64,000 nucleotides of DNA from Verrucomicrobiia bacterium. Its GTDB lineage: Bacteria; Verrucomicrobiota; Verrucomicrobiia; Limisphaerales; JADLHS01. The DNA lies in NCBI GenBank assembly GCA_023953615.1, contig JAMLJH010000001.1:73362-137361 (forward strand), written 5' to 3'. Below, in pieces: positions 46,711 to 54,817 of this stretch (positions are counted from its first letter, which is position 1; each line of letters starts with the position of its first letter). Made by a program: the position numbers and the translations under genes. The notes beneath the pieces were generated by a model, which did no database searches, had not been told where the DNA came from, and saw only the letters and a list, made by a program, of their open reading frames with translations.

Positions 46711-48258
46711 TCAATTGCTGCGTGTTGGTCGGTCGACATAGGCAGCGCTCCAAATTACGGGCTTAGGTTCAACCGTGCTAACTCTTGCAGACTCGCGAAA
46801 GCCGTCTTGCGCGATCTCCAAAAGAACACTGTTGGTCATTCCACGATCCATAGGAAATTTCACAGCTTGGGGGCAGTAGTAAGGATTCGGTAAGGGTTCT
46901 CCAAAAAAACCTGGGAAAGTCGGCTGATTCCGCAGGTCTTCTCGGCGCTGCTCTTCGATTGTCTTTCCATTCTCTCTCGCTCTATTCGCTCTTTCAGCAT
47001 CTACCCCCAAATTCTCAATTATGCCTATCACGGGTGCAACTATGTCGTTCAGTCTTCCCAAAAAAGCTCTCCACGTTCTCAGGCCTGCTCTCGACAAACG
47101 TCCAACGACTTGGCGGGTGGTCTTGTTGAATAATCGCCCTTCGGTATCTACCACCTGATTCTTGTCATAAATATGACCGTGCGGAACGCTCGGCCAAGTA
47201 TCGACATCAGTCTTATGCACGGTTACCCTCTCGCCATCAATTTTACAGGAGGCAAGTCCAAACAAATCAATCTGATCGATCGGACTGTTTCCAGCCATTC
47301 GATGGAGGTTCCAAGTATTCTGTGCCCACACACTTAACGGTTCAGCGCCAAATTCTCCGTCGGTTGATTCATCTCCACCATCGGAATTGTTCCACGGCGT
47401 TATACCCGCAGTCATGACTGGCAAGCTGCCGATGTCGCCCAACGGGTCTTGATTCAGCCACCGCTGCAAATTGGGCTCATAGAATCTGTATCCATAGTAA
47501 TAAAGCCCGGCGTTGTTGTGCCATTCCTTGCTGCTGAAGCGGTAGGTATTGGCTTCGGCCAACGGACCAGACATGCCCAGCAGGTTGCCGTAGGGATCGT
47601 AACTGTAACGCGCCACCACCTGGCCGTTGGTGTTGATCAAACACGTCACATTGCCGTTGCCATCACAATGATAATAGGCGTGCGCCAGTGCGGATTGCGG
47701 AGTGTGGAGTGCGGAATGGTCCGTTCGGGCGAGCAACCCGCCAATCCCGCCAGCACCTTGCAAGGTGCCGCTCAAATCATTGCCCCGGGTGTAACTGACC
47801 AGGGCCAGATTGTTGGCATTGCGTTCCTGCACCACCGTCATGCCGTCATAGATATACCGGACCTCATTGGTTAGCAACCATGCACTGCCCGTCCAGCCGT
47901 AGTCCTGTTGCACCCGCTTGCGCCCAAACGCGTCATACCGGAACTCGCTCTTCCACGCGCTCGCCACGTACACGTTGGTCAACTGGTTCTCGTAGTCATA
48001 CTCAAAGACCCGGCGGCTGTCGTTGGTCAGATTGCCGTTGAGATCGTACGTGAAGGAGTTAGTAGCTGGGAGATAGAAGTTAGCAGTGTCAGAGGCGGTG
48101 CGATCATACGTGTCCTTGGCCGTGGCGGTGTAGCTGTTGTTCCCGTTGGCCAGTGTGGCATTGGTTTTGGCCCACGCGCCGTCGGCATACAACAAAGCGT
48201 TGCCAGTTGTCAGCCCCGTGCCGTTCACTACCTTCTGGCTATCAATTAATGATCTCAC
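46711..48258 (-). CDS. RHS-repeat C-terminal fragment with toxin-like tip
   Basis: A 515-aa frame encoding the C-terminal part of an RHS/YD-repeat protein. It has YD repeats (FTYDLNGNLTNDSRRVFEYDYENQLTNV, FRYDAFGRKRVQQDYG, VARYSYDPYGNLLG) and the conserved core end (YRFSSKEWHNNAGLYYYGYRFYEPNLQRWLNQDPLGDIGS). A tip of about 175 residues follows, carrying DTWPSVPHGHIYDKNQVVDTEGR and a Cys/His-poor end. RHS proteins form a shell around a C-terminal toxin. The N-terminal shell and any secretion signal are missing: a stop codon lies just upstream and the frame opens inside the end of the 200-aa gene. So it is probably an orphan tip, possibly silent. The start (GTG 48258) is nominal. Confidence 0.8.
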   Translation of the reverse strand: MRSLIDSQKVVNGTGLTTGNALLYADGAWAKTNATLANGNNSYTATAKDTYDRTASDTANFYLPATNSFTYDLNGNLTNDSRRVFEYDYENQLTNVYVASAWKSEFRYDAFGRKRVQQDYGWTGSAWLLTNEVRYIYDGMTVVQERNANNLALVSYTRGNDLSGTLQGAGGIGGLLARTDHSALHTPQSALAHAYYHCDGNGNVTCLINTNGQVVARYSYDPYGNLLGMSGPLAEANTYRFSSKEWHNNAGLYYYGYRFYEPNLQRWLNQDPLGDIGSLPVMTAGITPWNNSDGGDESTDGEFGAEPLSVWAQNTWNLHRMAGNSPIDQIDLFGLASCKIDGERVTVHKTDVDTWPSVPHGHIYDKNQVVDTEGRLFNKTTRQVVGRLSRAGLRTWRAFLGRLNDIVAPVIGIIENLGVDAERANRARENGKTIEEQRREDLRNQPTFPGFFGEPLPNPYYCPQAVKFPMDRGMTNSVLLEIAQDGFRESARVSTVEPKPVIWSAAYVDRPTRSN

Positions 48259-48844
48259 CAGCCTCTATAAGTTTGTAGCCGCTAAAGCCCTTTTGGTTCA
48301 AAAGGTGTATTGCATCTTCAGTCAGAAAGATTGCGCTGGAACGAAACTGCCTGATCTGGAAGATTTTTTTCCCACCCAATAATTGTTTGGATACAATTAA
48401 TCCTACCTGCTTAAAGTTGTACTGCTTGACGCCGCAGGTTTTACATTCTCGTTTCAAATAGACTCCACTGGCCGACTCGTTGAGTGGCACGCGAAAATTT
48501 GGGCGTAGCCAGTAAAGTTTTGGCCCTGTATAGGGAAATGGAACTCTCTTGGCGCGGGTACGCTCGCTCGGCTCTTTGATCTCGACAGACGCATAAGAAC
48601 ATTCAAATTCAAACTCACTTAGATAATTGCGGACAGTGGCTTTGACGACACAGGTAAAGCCACACCACGCAAAATCACCGATATTCTCAGTGCCCGGCTC
48701 CCACTCAATCTGGAGTGGCGGGATAAGCCGCTCGCTCGTTATTCCGCAATCAGGGCAAAGTCTGCCATCAGACCAAGTGCCTACGTGCGCATACTGGGCG
48801 AACTTTCCTGGCTGCATCAAGCCTCTGATAAGGAAAAACTTCAT
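48242..48844 (-). CDS. Double-CxxCG-type immunity protein
   Basis: A 200-aa protein with two separated Cys motifs, CPDCG (about residues 30-34) and CKTCG (about 134-138). This is the layout of the double-CxxCG (Myxococcus gmx_para_CXXCG/SitI-like) family, whose members protect against neighbouring polymorphic toxins. Its ATG overlaps the stop of the interrupted toxin frame (48841) by 4 nt, the usual toxin-immunity arrangement. The ORF is intact although the toxin is not. Family assignment rests on the motif pair and context. Confidence 0.7.
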   Translation of the reverse strand: MKFFLIRGLMQPGKFAQYAHVGTWSDGRLCPDCGITSERLIPPLQIEWEPGTENIGDFAWCGFTCVVKATVRNYLSEFEFECSYASVEIKEPSERTRAKRVPFPYTGPKLYWLRPNFRVPLNESASGVYLKRECKTCGVKQYNFKQVGLIVSKQLLGGKKIFQIRQFRSSAIFLTEDAIHLLNQKGFSGYKLIEAGEIIN

Positions 48845-49140
48845 AAGCCGAATTCTTCAATCAGCCTGCGTCGAATTTCATTCATTTGTTCAGGCGTGAC
48901 GTTATCGAAACCTCCGTATTCCTCAACCAATTCATCGGCGCGCTTGTTATATTTCCCGCCGGGATACTAATCTCCAGAACAACTCCTGTGAATGACTTTG
49001 TGTTTTTGGGTGGGAACGTCTCGGATGTTGGGATTGCCTTTTCTGCCACGCACATCGGGGTGATTGCGAACTTTGGGAGGAAGTTTAGCAACCACGCACT
49101 GCTCGTCCAGCCATAGTCCTTTTGCACCCGCTTGCACCCA
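48841..49140 (-). pseudogene. RHS fragment 6 plus toxin tip interrupted by a stop codon
   Basis: At 49090-49140 a short RHS piece reads KRVQKDYGWTSSAWLL in one frame. A toxin tip in another frame follows: NHPDVRGRKGNPNIRDVPT, then HKVIHRSCSGD, a TAG at 48967-48969, and in the same frame YPGGKYNKRADELVEEYGG to the final TGA at 48841-48843. Conservation of the frame after TAG shows the stop is a late mutation. The VPTxxHKxIH..GGxYN pattern resembles HNH/AHH-like nuclease tips of polymorphic toxins. Confidence 0.75.
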
Positions 49141-49164
49141 GACGTCGGGACGCACGGGCTCGAG

Positions 49165-50802
49165 TTACGGAGTGATCTGAACGACGCGCAAGCCACCAGG
49201 CGCGATCGGGCGCGGGCGCACGGTGAAGAGAAAAGTCTGGCTCGTGCTGCCGCGGCCGTCGCTCACGGTCAAGGTAATCTCCGACGTTCCAGTTTGCTCC
49301 GCGGTTGGCAAGAGATTCAAGGTGCGGTTCGCTCCGGAACCGTTGATCACCAGATTGGCATCCGCCATGAGCATTTGATTCGTGGAAGTTGCCGTGACCA
49401 CCAAGCTGTCGGCGGAGGTTTCCGCGTCGCCAACCGTAAACGGCAGCGGCGGCACCAGCGCTCCCGTCGCCACCGTCTGATCCGCAATGGTCGTGATCGT
49501 GGGCAGGAGATTCACGGACACGCTGAACGCGCGCGTCACCGCAGGACTGGTGGCGGCGCCGTCGTTGACGGTGACCGTAATGGTGGCCGAGCCACCCACG
49601 CCGGCCACGGGCGTAAACCGGATGGAGCCGGTGACATTTGGACTGGAGTAGTTTATCGTGGGATTCGGAATCAGACTCGGCCGGCTCGAGGTGGCCGTCA
49701 CGGTGAGCGTTTGGGTTTCATTGGGCGAACCGCTGCTGATGCCGGACAAATTGATGGTCTGTTGCCCCGCCCCTTCATTCAACTCCAAGTCCGCCAAGGC
49801 GTCGAGCGTCGGTGGTTGGTTCACCGGGTTGACCGTGACGGTGAAAGTCCGGGTGACGATGTTGTTGCTCGCTCCGCCGTCGTTCACCCGCACGGTAATG
49901 GTGGCCGTGCCGGACGCAAACGCCACCGGGGTGAAACGCAACGTGCCCGTCGCATTGGGGCTGGTGTAATTGACCGTTGGACTGGGAATCAACGTCGGGT
50001 TGCTTGAACTAGCCGTCACCGTGAGCGTTTGCGTTTCATTCGCCGCGCCGCTGCTGATGCCGGATAAGTTCACCGTTTGCTGCCCGGCACCTTCGTTGAT
50101 CGTAACGTTGGCAATCGCATCCAGTGTGGGTGGCTGGTTCACCGGGTTGACCGTGACGGTGAAGGTTCGAGTGACGATGTTGTTGCTCGCTCCGCCGTCG
50201 TTCACCCGCACGGTGATGGTGGCCGTGCCGGATTCAAACGCCACCGGGGTGAAACGCAACGTGCCCGTCGCATTGGGGCTGGTGTAATTGACCGTTGGAC
50301 TGGGAATCAGCGTCGGGTTGCTTGAACTGGCCGTCACCGTGAGCGTTTGCGTTTCATTCGCCGCGCCGCTGCTGATGCCGGATAGATTGAGCGTTTGCTG
50401 CCCGGCGCCTTCGTTGATCGTAACGTTGGCAATCGCATCCAGTGTGGGTGGCTGGTTCACCGGGGCGAGTGGTTGGTGCATTACTTCGTTTGAGAAAACG
50501 CTCTCGTCACCGTTGTCATTGAAGGCCGTGGCCGCGAAATAGTAAACCGCCCCCTCGATCAGTCCGGTGATGGTGGCTTCGGTCGTCGCGCCCACCGTGG
50601 TGAAGTTGGTGTAACTGCCGCTGGCCGGCCCGTAATAGATGCGGTACCCGACCACTCCCGCGTCGGGAGATGGATCCCAAGCCAGTTTGACCTCAGCCGC
50701 TCCCGCGGAAAAAGACCAGGATTGGATGATGGAAACAACAAGAAGAACGACCAGCGTTGCGAATCTCCTCCACGATACGACAGCTTGATACAACATAAGC
50801 AA
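49165..50802 (-). CDS. Secreted fibronectin-III / cadherin-like repeat protein
   Basis: A 545-aa exported protein. The signal peptide spans about residues 1-35. A fibronectin type III domain (about 36-112; VKLAWDPSPDAGVVGYRIYYGPASGSYTNF) follows. Three tandem cadherin/Ig-like repeats of exactly 106 residues come next, each starting PVNQPPTLDA and containing NEGAGQQT.NLSGISSG. The last about 110 residues form a divergent fourth domain ending RPIAPGGLRVVQITP. No catalytic domain is seen. Probably a cell-surface adhesive or matrix-binding protein. The repeats are near-identical at DNA level for the first two. Confidence 0.88.
   Translation of the reverse strand: MLMLYQAVVSWRRFATLVVLLVVSIIQSWSFSAGAAEVKLAWDPSPDAGVVGYRIYYGPASGSYTNFTTVGATTEATITGLIEGAVYYFAATAFNDNGDESVFSNEVMHQPLAPVNQPPTLDAIANVTINEGAGQQTLNLSGISSGAANETQTLTVTASSSNPTLIPSPTVNYTSPNATGTLRFTPVAFESGTATITVRVNDGGASNNIVTRTFTVTVNPVNQPPTLDAIANVTINEGAGQQTVNLSGISSGAANETQTLTVTASSSNPTLIPSPTVNYTSPNATGTLRFTPVAFASGTATITVRVNDGGASNNIVTRTFTVTVNPVNQPPTLDALADLELNEGAGQQTINLSGISSGSPNETQTLTVTATSSRPSLIPNPTINYSSPNVTGSIRFTPVAGVGGSATITVTVNDGAATSPAVTRAFSVSVNLLPTITTIADQTVATGALVPPLPFTVGDAETSADSLVVTATSTNQMLMADANLVINGSGANRTLNLLPTAEQTGTSEITLTVSDGRGSTSQTFLFTVRPRPIAPGGLRVVQITP
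49487..50440 (-). repeat. Three tandem 318-bp coding repeats
   Basis: Period 318 bp inside the secreted repeat protein. The upstream two units (about 49805-50122 and 50123-50440) differ at few positions; the third (about 49487-49804) is more diverged. Confidence 0.85.
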
Positions 50803-51256
50803 AACCGCTCTCGCAAAATCGTTGCCAACTTTGGCCGCGCCGCCCGGCGTTTGATTTTACCGCACGTTTATCAACGAGTTATTTTACGTTGTTCAATTTC
50901 TGAACGGAGCATGATTTTCCATAGTGGCTCGGGCAGGTGAGAAAGTTGCCCGGCATTTGTCCAGATTTGCGCCCGCAAAACGCAACCGCCAATGAAATCC
51001 CCGGGGCGGATAAAAGTTTCACCGGGTCAGAGTCAGCCGGGCAACGAATCTCGACAGCTCGCGCACAAATTTACGCAACGTTGAGCGTATGGAGTGGTCG
51101 CGTGGCGCCGGCTAAATTTCCGCAGCGATCAAGCTCCCCGCTTCACGCTTCACGGCCCGGCGGCCCGCCGGATCGTTGCCGGCCTCGCACATTCTGCCAT
51201 TGAGACACCGCCGTGAATCTGTAACCTGTGGGCCGTGCCCTGCGGGCGGCGAAAAC
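50803..51256. promoter_or_regulatory. Divergent intergenic region
   Basis: 454 bp between divergently read genes, so it should hold promoters for both. It shows an AT-rich stretch near 50850-50920. No gene, clear dyad or repeat was recognised. Confidence 0.4.
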
Positions 51257-52084
51257 ATGATTGAGTATCTTGGCAAATTTCATCCCTTGCTGGTCCATTT
51301 GCCCATCGGCTTCCTGGTGCTATTGGGCTTGTTGGAATGGCTGGCGTTGCGTCCGGGCGGGCGGCGGCTTCACGACGCCAACCGCTTGATCCTGCTCCTC
51401 ACGATTCCCGCCGCGCTGCTCAGTATCGTGCTGGGCTGGCTCATGGCGGAGAACCAGCACTACGACCCGCGCCTTTTATTTCGGCATCGCTGGCTCGGCA
51501 CCGCGACGGGCGGGGCGATCCTCCTGCTTTGGGCCATCCGGCAACGCGGTTGGTTCACCGCGTATCGTCGCGGTCTGTTCGCCACGTTGATTCTGCTCGG
51601 CATCGCCAGTCACTACGGCGGTTCGCTCACGCACGGAAGCGATTTTCTCTCCTGGCCGAAAAAACGCGCGACCGTCACGCCGCCGCGTTCAACGGAAGAC
51701 CTGCTGGCGCAACCGGCTTACGCCACCCTGATTCAACCGCTGTTCAACAATTACTGCACCGGCTGTCACGGCGAAACGAAAGCCAAAGGCGGCTTGCGGC
51801 TCGACAGTTCCGAACACGTACTGAAGGGCGGCGATTCCGGCTCGCTCTTCGAGCCGGCGGAAGGCGCGCCAACATTGATCGGCTGGCACCTCAATCTCCC
51901 GGATGATGACGACGATCACATGCCGCCCGAGGGCAAACCGCAATTTTCGCCCGCCCAATTGGCGGTGCTGAATTGGTGGCTTGCGACGGACAAACAGACC
52001 CAGCCCGTCACGTTGCGCGAGCTTCATCCCAGCTCCGAAATGTTGCAAACCATCCGGACCAGCTTGTCCGCGAACGCCCCGTGA
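51257..52084 (+). CDS. DUF2231-type membrane protein fused to a c-type cytochrome domain
   Basis: A 275-aa protein. The N-terminal part (about residues 1-130) has four hydrophobic helices beginning FHPLLVHLPIGFLVLLGLLEW, the DUF2231 pattern. The C-terminal part is a planctomycete-type cytochrome c domain (PSCyt1/CXXCH) with the heme-binding site CTGCH at about residues 167-171 and KGGLRLDS, followed by MPPEG (distal Met). This is probably a membrane-bound electron carrier, needing the CcsA/ResB system seen at 38-41 kb. The ATG at 51257 starts the conserved part. Confidence 0.85.
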   Translation: MIEYLGKFHPLLVHLPIGFLVLLGLLEWLALRPGGRRLHDANRLILLLTIPAALLSIVLGWLMAENQHYDPRLLFRHRWLGTATGGAILLLWAIRQRGWFTAYRRGLFATLILLGIASHYGGSLTHGSDFLSWPKKRATVTPPRSTEDLLAQPAYATLIQPLFNNYCTGCHGETKAKGGLRLDSSEHVLKGGDSGSLFEPAEGAPTLIGWHLNLPDDDDDHMPPEGKPQFSPAQLAVLNWWLATDKQTQPVTLRELHPSSEMLQTIRTSLSANAP

Positions 52085-52119
52085 GTCGGCGACCGGCCCG
52101 GTTTTTCCCATTTGAATTT

Positions 52120-52749
52120 ATGTTGCACAGCGAACTAATTCCCGCCCCGGAACGCGGGTCGAAACACTTGATGATCATGTTGCACGGCCTGGGCGATAGC
52201 CTTGAAGGTTATCGCTGGCTGCCGGAGGCGCTGCAGTTGCCGTGGCTGAACTATTTATTGGTCAACGCGCCGGATGAATACTACGGCGGCTACTCCTGGT
52301 TTGATCTTGATGGCGACCGCGTCCCTACGATTCACCGCAGCCGCCGGTTGCTGTTCGAACTGCTCGACGCCCAACGCGATCAGGGTTTCCCGACCGAACA
52401 AACCGTCGTGGGCGGATTTTCGCAAGGCTGCTTGATGACGCTGGAAGCCGGACTGCATTACCCGCATCGGTTCGCGGGATTGGTCGGCATCAGCGGATGG
52501 ATTTCCGAGTTGGACCTGGTGCTGAGCCAGTTGCCGCCGTTGGCTAAACAGCAGCGCTTCCTGGTCACACACGGCACGCATGATCCGGTGGTCCCCTGCG
52601 ACATCACGCGAAAGCAGGTCAAACGCGGTCAGGAAGCGGGCTTGAATCTCGAATGGCACGAATTCCAGAAACCGCACACCATCGCGGGCGAAGAGGAGCT
52701 GCGGGTGATCCGTAAATTCATTCAGGCGGGAGCCGGCAAAACCAGTTGA
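52120..52749 (+). CDS. Phospholipase/carboxylesterase-type alpha/beta hydrolase
   Basis: A 209-aa cytoplasmic serine hydrolase of the YpfH/acyl-protein-thioesterase-like group. The oxyanion strand is LMIMLHGLGDS; the nucleophile Ser is in GGFSQGC (GxSxG), the Asp in THGTHDPVVP and the His in KPHTIAGEE, all present and in order. Family members cleave short carboxyl esters or lysophospholipids. The ATG at 52120 matches the family start (residues MLHSELIPAPE). It lies 35 bp after the cytochrome gene, so may be co-transcribed. Confidence 0.88.
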   Translation: MLHSELIPAPERGSKHLMIMLHGLGDSLEGYRWLPEALQLPWLNYLLVNAPDEYYGGYSWFDLDGDRVPTIHRSRRLLFELLDAQRDQGFPTEQTVVGGFSQGCLMTLEAGLHYPHRFAGLVGISGWISELDLVLSQLPPLAKQQRFLVTHGTHDPVVPCDITRKQVKRGQEAGLNLEWHEFQKPHTIAGEEELRVIRKFIQAGAGKTS

Positions 52750-52816
52750 CCCAAACGGGGTGAACGCGACAGAAACGCGAAACCAATGGCATTTCAACTG
52801 AAAGCCGGAAACCGCG

Positions 52817-53854
52817 TCACGGCTGGCGGCGCACCAAAGCCAGTCCTTTGAGCAAGTCCACCGCGCGCCCCAAAGCGACATCCTGAATCAGGGGCACCTC
52901 CGGCTCGTTGTCGCGCTGACGCACGAAGCGCTCGTCCAATTCCACTCCTTCGCGACGGGCACGCACCAAATCCGCCTCGTTGGCGTGCGGTCGCCGCACG
53001 ACGCGATTCGTCATCCCCGCCACGACATTCGTCCCCGCTGCGGCGGCCTGACCGTACGGATCATTCCAATAGACGCGTTCTTCCGCCGGACTGACGGAGA
53101 TGGAAATATCCGGCGTCAACCCGGCGGCCAACGTGCCGATTTTTCCGCCAAATCGAATCGGGGCCGTGGCCACGCGAACCCGTTGCGCGTCCTTCAGCGT
53201 GAACTCCCTGGTCATCATCGCCGCGCCGAGAGTTTGGCTTCCCAGCACCAAACCGTGACCCGAATCGCCCACCAAAGCCGCCAGGGCTTCCGCCGCGCCC
53301 ATTGTTTCGCCATTCACCAGCACGGCGATGGGCCAAAGCCAGGCGTTGGTTTTGGCGGTCGAACGCACCATGCCGTTGCCCCAGTCCAACAAATCGCGCG
53401 CTTGCGCTTCAAACAAATCCGCCGTGGCGGCGGCCGCGCCGTAGTCATTCCCCTCGGCAAAACGCAAATCCAGCACCAGCCCCTTGATCGCGGAGTTGGT
53501 TGACGCCAGCGCGGCGCAGGCTTCCCGCACCGCTTCCGCCAGCGGCCCCTCGACCTGTTGCACCCGCAGATACGCTATCGCTCCATCGAACACCATGCTT
53601 TTGGAGATGTTCGTCCAGGTTCCCGGAGCTTTTGCGTCCGAAGCCATGAGCTGCACCTTGCCGCGAAATCCATGCAACAGCCCTTCGGTGGCTTTGCGGT
53701 CAAGCTCCGCATCGGTCACGTCGGGGAGATTGGTCTGAATCAACTGACGCAGCTCGTCAAAGTCCGGCAACGCCTCGGCGCCACGGGTTGTAACTGAACC
53801 GAAAGCGAGACTCGCGATCAACAGGCAGCAACCCCAAGCAGTAAAATTTCTCAT
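52817..53854 (-). CDS. S41 (C-terminal processing)-like peptidase, catalytic residues missing
   Basis: A 345-aa exported protein (signal peptide about residues 1-25) with the core of an S41 peptidase: KGLVLDLR (about 124-131), PIAVLVNGETMGAAEALAAL (175-194) and LVLGSQTLG (202-210). In active enzymes the middle motif carries the Ser nucleophile as NxxTxSxxE, and GxTxGK carries the general-base Lys. Here Ser is Gly186 and the Lys position is Ala211. The PDZ domain is also absent. It is therefore probably a non-catalytic relative. The C-terminal about 75 residues are charged. Confidence 0.78.
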   Translation of the reverse strand: MRNFTAWGCCLLIASLAFGSVTTRGAEALPDFDELRQLIQTNLPDVTDAELDRKATEGLLHGFRGKVQLMASDAKAPGTWTNISKSMVFDGAIAYLRVQQVEGPLAEAVREACAALASTNSAIKGLVLDLRFAEGNDYGAAAATADLFEAQARDLLDWGNGMVRSTAKTNAWLWPIAVLVNGETMGAAEALAALVGDSGHGLVLGSQTLGAAMMTREFTLKDAQRVRVATAPIRFGGKIGTLAAGLTPDISISVSPAEERVYWNDPYGQAAAAGTNVVAGMTNRVVRRPHANEADLVRARREGVELDERFVRQRDNEPEVPLIQDVALGRAVDLLKGLALVRRQP

Positions 53855-54226
53855 AAAACAACTGCTTCATCTTTCCGCCTGCCTCACCGTTCGGCGAGAA
53901 AAAACTTTGCGCGCCCGTGTTGCCGACGGATGCGCACCAACAAAATTGGGCATCCCGGTCCGCCGCCAATGCGCCACCGCCATTCCCCACGAACCGGATT
54001 TCCGCGCCACGAGCGGCGGCGATAAATTCCAAACGAGCGGAAAAGTTGTAGTCGCGTTCCTTCGCCAGACCGCGTTCACTATCGGCATGAAGAAACACCG
54101 ATCGGAACGACCGGGTCACGCCGACGAAACTTCGGGTGGCGTCGGCATGATTCCGCAGGTTTCGAGCTTGCCTGCCGATGCGCCAGCCCGTTTACTTAGT
54201 CGGCAACCAAAACCGAGGCGGGACTT
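53855..54226. promoter_or_regulatory. Divergent intergenic region
   Basis: 372 bp between the S41-like gene and the NfeD-like gene, read away from each other. Frames that run through here lack coding character. No defined regulatory element was recognised. Confidence 0.4.
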
Positions 54227-54781
54227 ATGATTGTTTACGTAATCTGTCTGACCGTAGGGCTGCTGTTCACCTTCATCAGCGCCATCGCCAGTCATTTTTT
54301 TGGCGGACACGACGCGCCCGATATTGGCACGGGCGGCGCCGCTGAGGCGGGCTTTGATTCGAGCGGCGTCCCCGGCATTTCCTTTTTCAGCCCGACGGTG
54401 CTGAGCATTTTCGTCACGGCCTTTGGCGCGTTTGGCATGATCTTCAGCAAAATCGGGCCGACGCAAAGTCCCTGGTTGAGCGCGCCGCTGGCGCTGACGG
54501 GCGGCGGCATTGTGGCCATGTTCGGCTTCTGGCTCTTCAATGCGATGTTCAAGAAGACCCAAAGTTCCAGTGAATCGCGCGTGGGCACTTTGGTCGGACA
54601 GGTGGCTGCAATCATCACTCCCATTCCGAAGAACGGGGTGGGAGAAATCGCTTATGTGCAGGGCGGCGCGCGTTACACCGCCCCGGCGCGCACGGAGGAC
54701 GGCTCACCAATTCCCTCCGGTCGCCCCGTAAAAATCACCCGCATCGTCGGCACGCAGTTTTACGTTGAAACCACCAGTTAA
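54227..54781 (+). CDS. NfeD-like membrane protein with OB fold
   Basis: A 184-aa protein with two or three membrane segments (about residues 2-22, 53-75 and 85-105) and a C-terminal soluble part (about 115-184) resembling the OB-fold of NfeD/YqiJ proteins (SRVGTLVGQVAAIITPIPKNGVGEIAYV, then RPVKITRIVGTQFYVE). Such proteins are partners of flotillins and other SPFH proteins in membrane microdomains. The flotillin gene starts 36 bp downstream, which supports the call. Confidence 0.82.
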   Translation: MIVYVICLTVGLLFTFISAIASHFFGGHDAPDIGTGGAAEAGFDSSGVPGISFFSPTVLSIFVTAFGAFGMIFSKIGPTQSPWLSAPLALTGGGIVAMFGFWLFNAMFKKTQSSSESRVGTLVGQVAAIITPIPKNGVGEIAYVQGGARYTAPARTEDGSPIPSGRPVKITRIVGTQFYVETTS

Positions 54782-54817
54782 TGTAGTGAATCCCCAACCT
54801 AAAAATTGAATCTGATC

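Noticed and set aside
49487..50440. Regular repeats that could be taken for a CRISPR array
   Set aside because: The unit is 318 bp, lies in an open reading frame and encodes cadherin/Ig-like domains; there are no spacers.
53907..54230. 107-codon plus-strand frame before the NfeD-like gene
   Set aside because: No domain, biased composition, and it overlaps the start of a real gene; likely non-coding.
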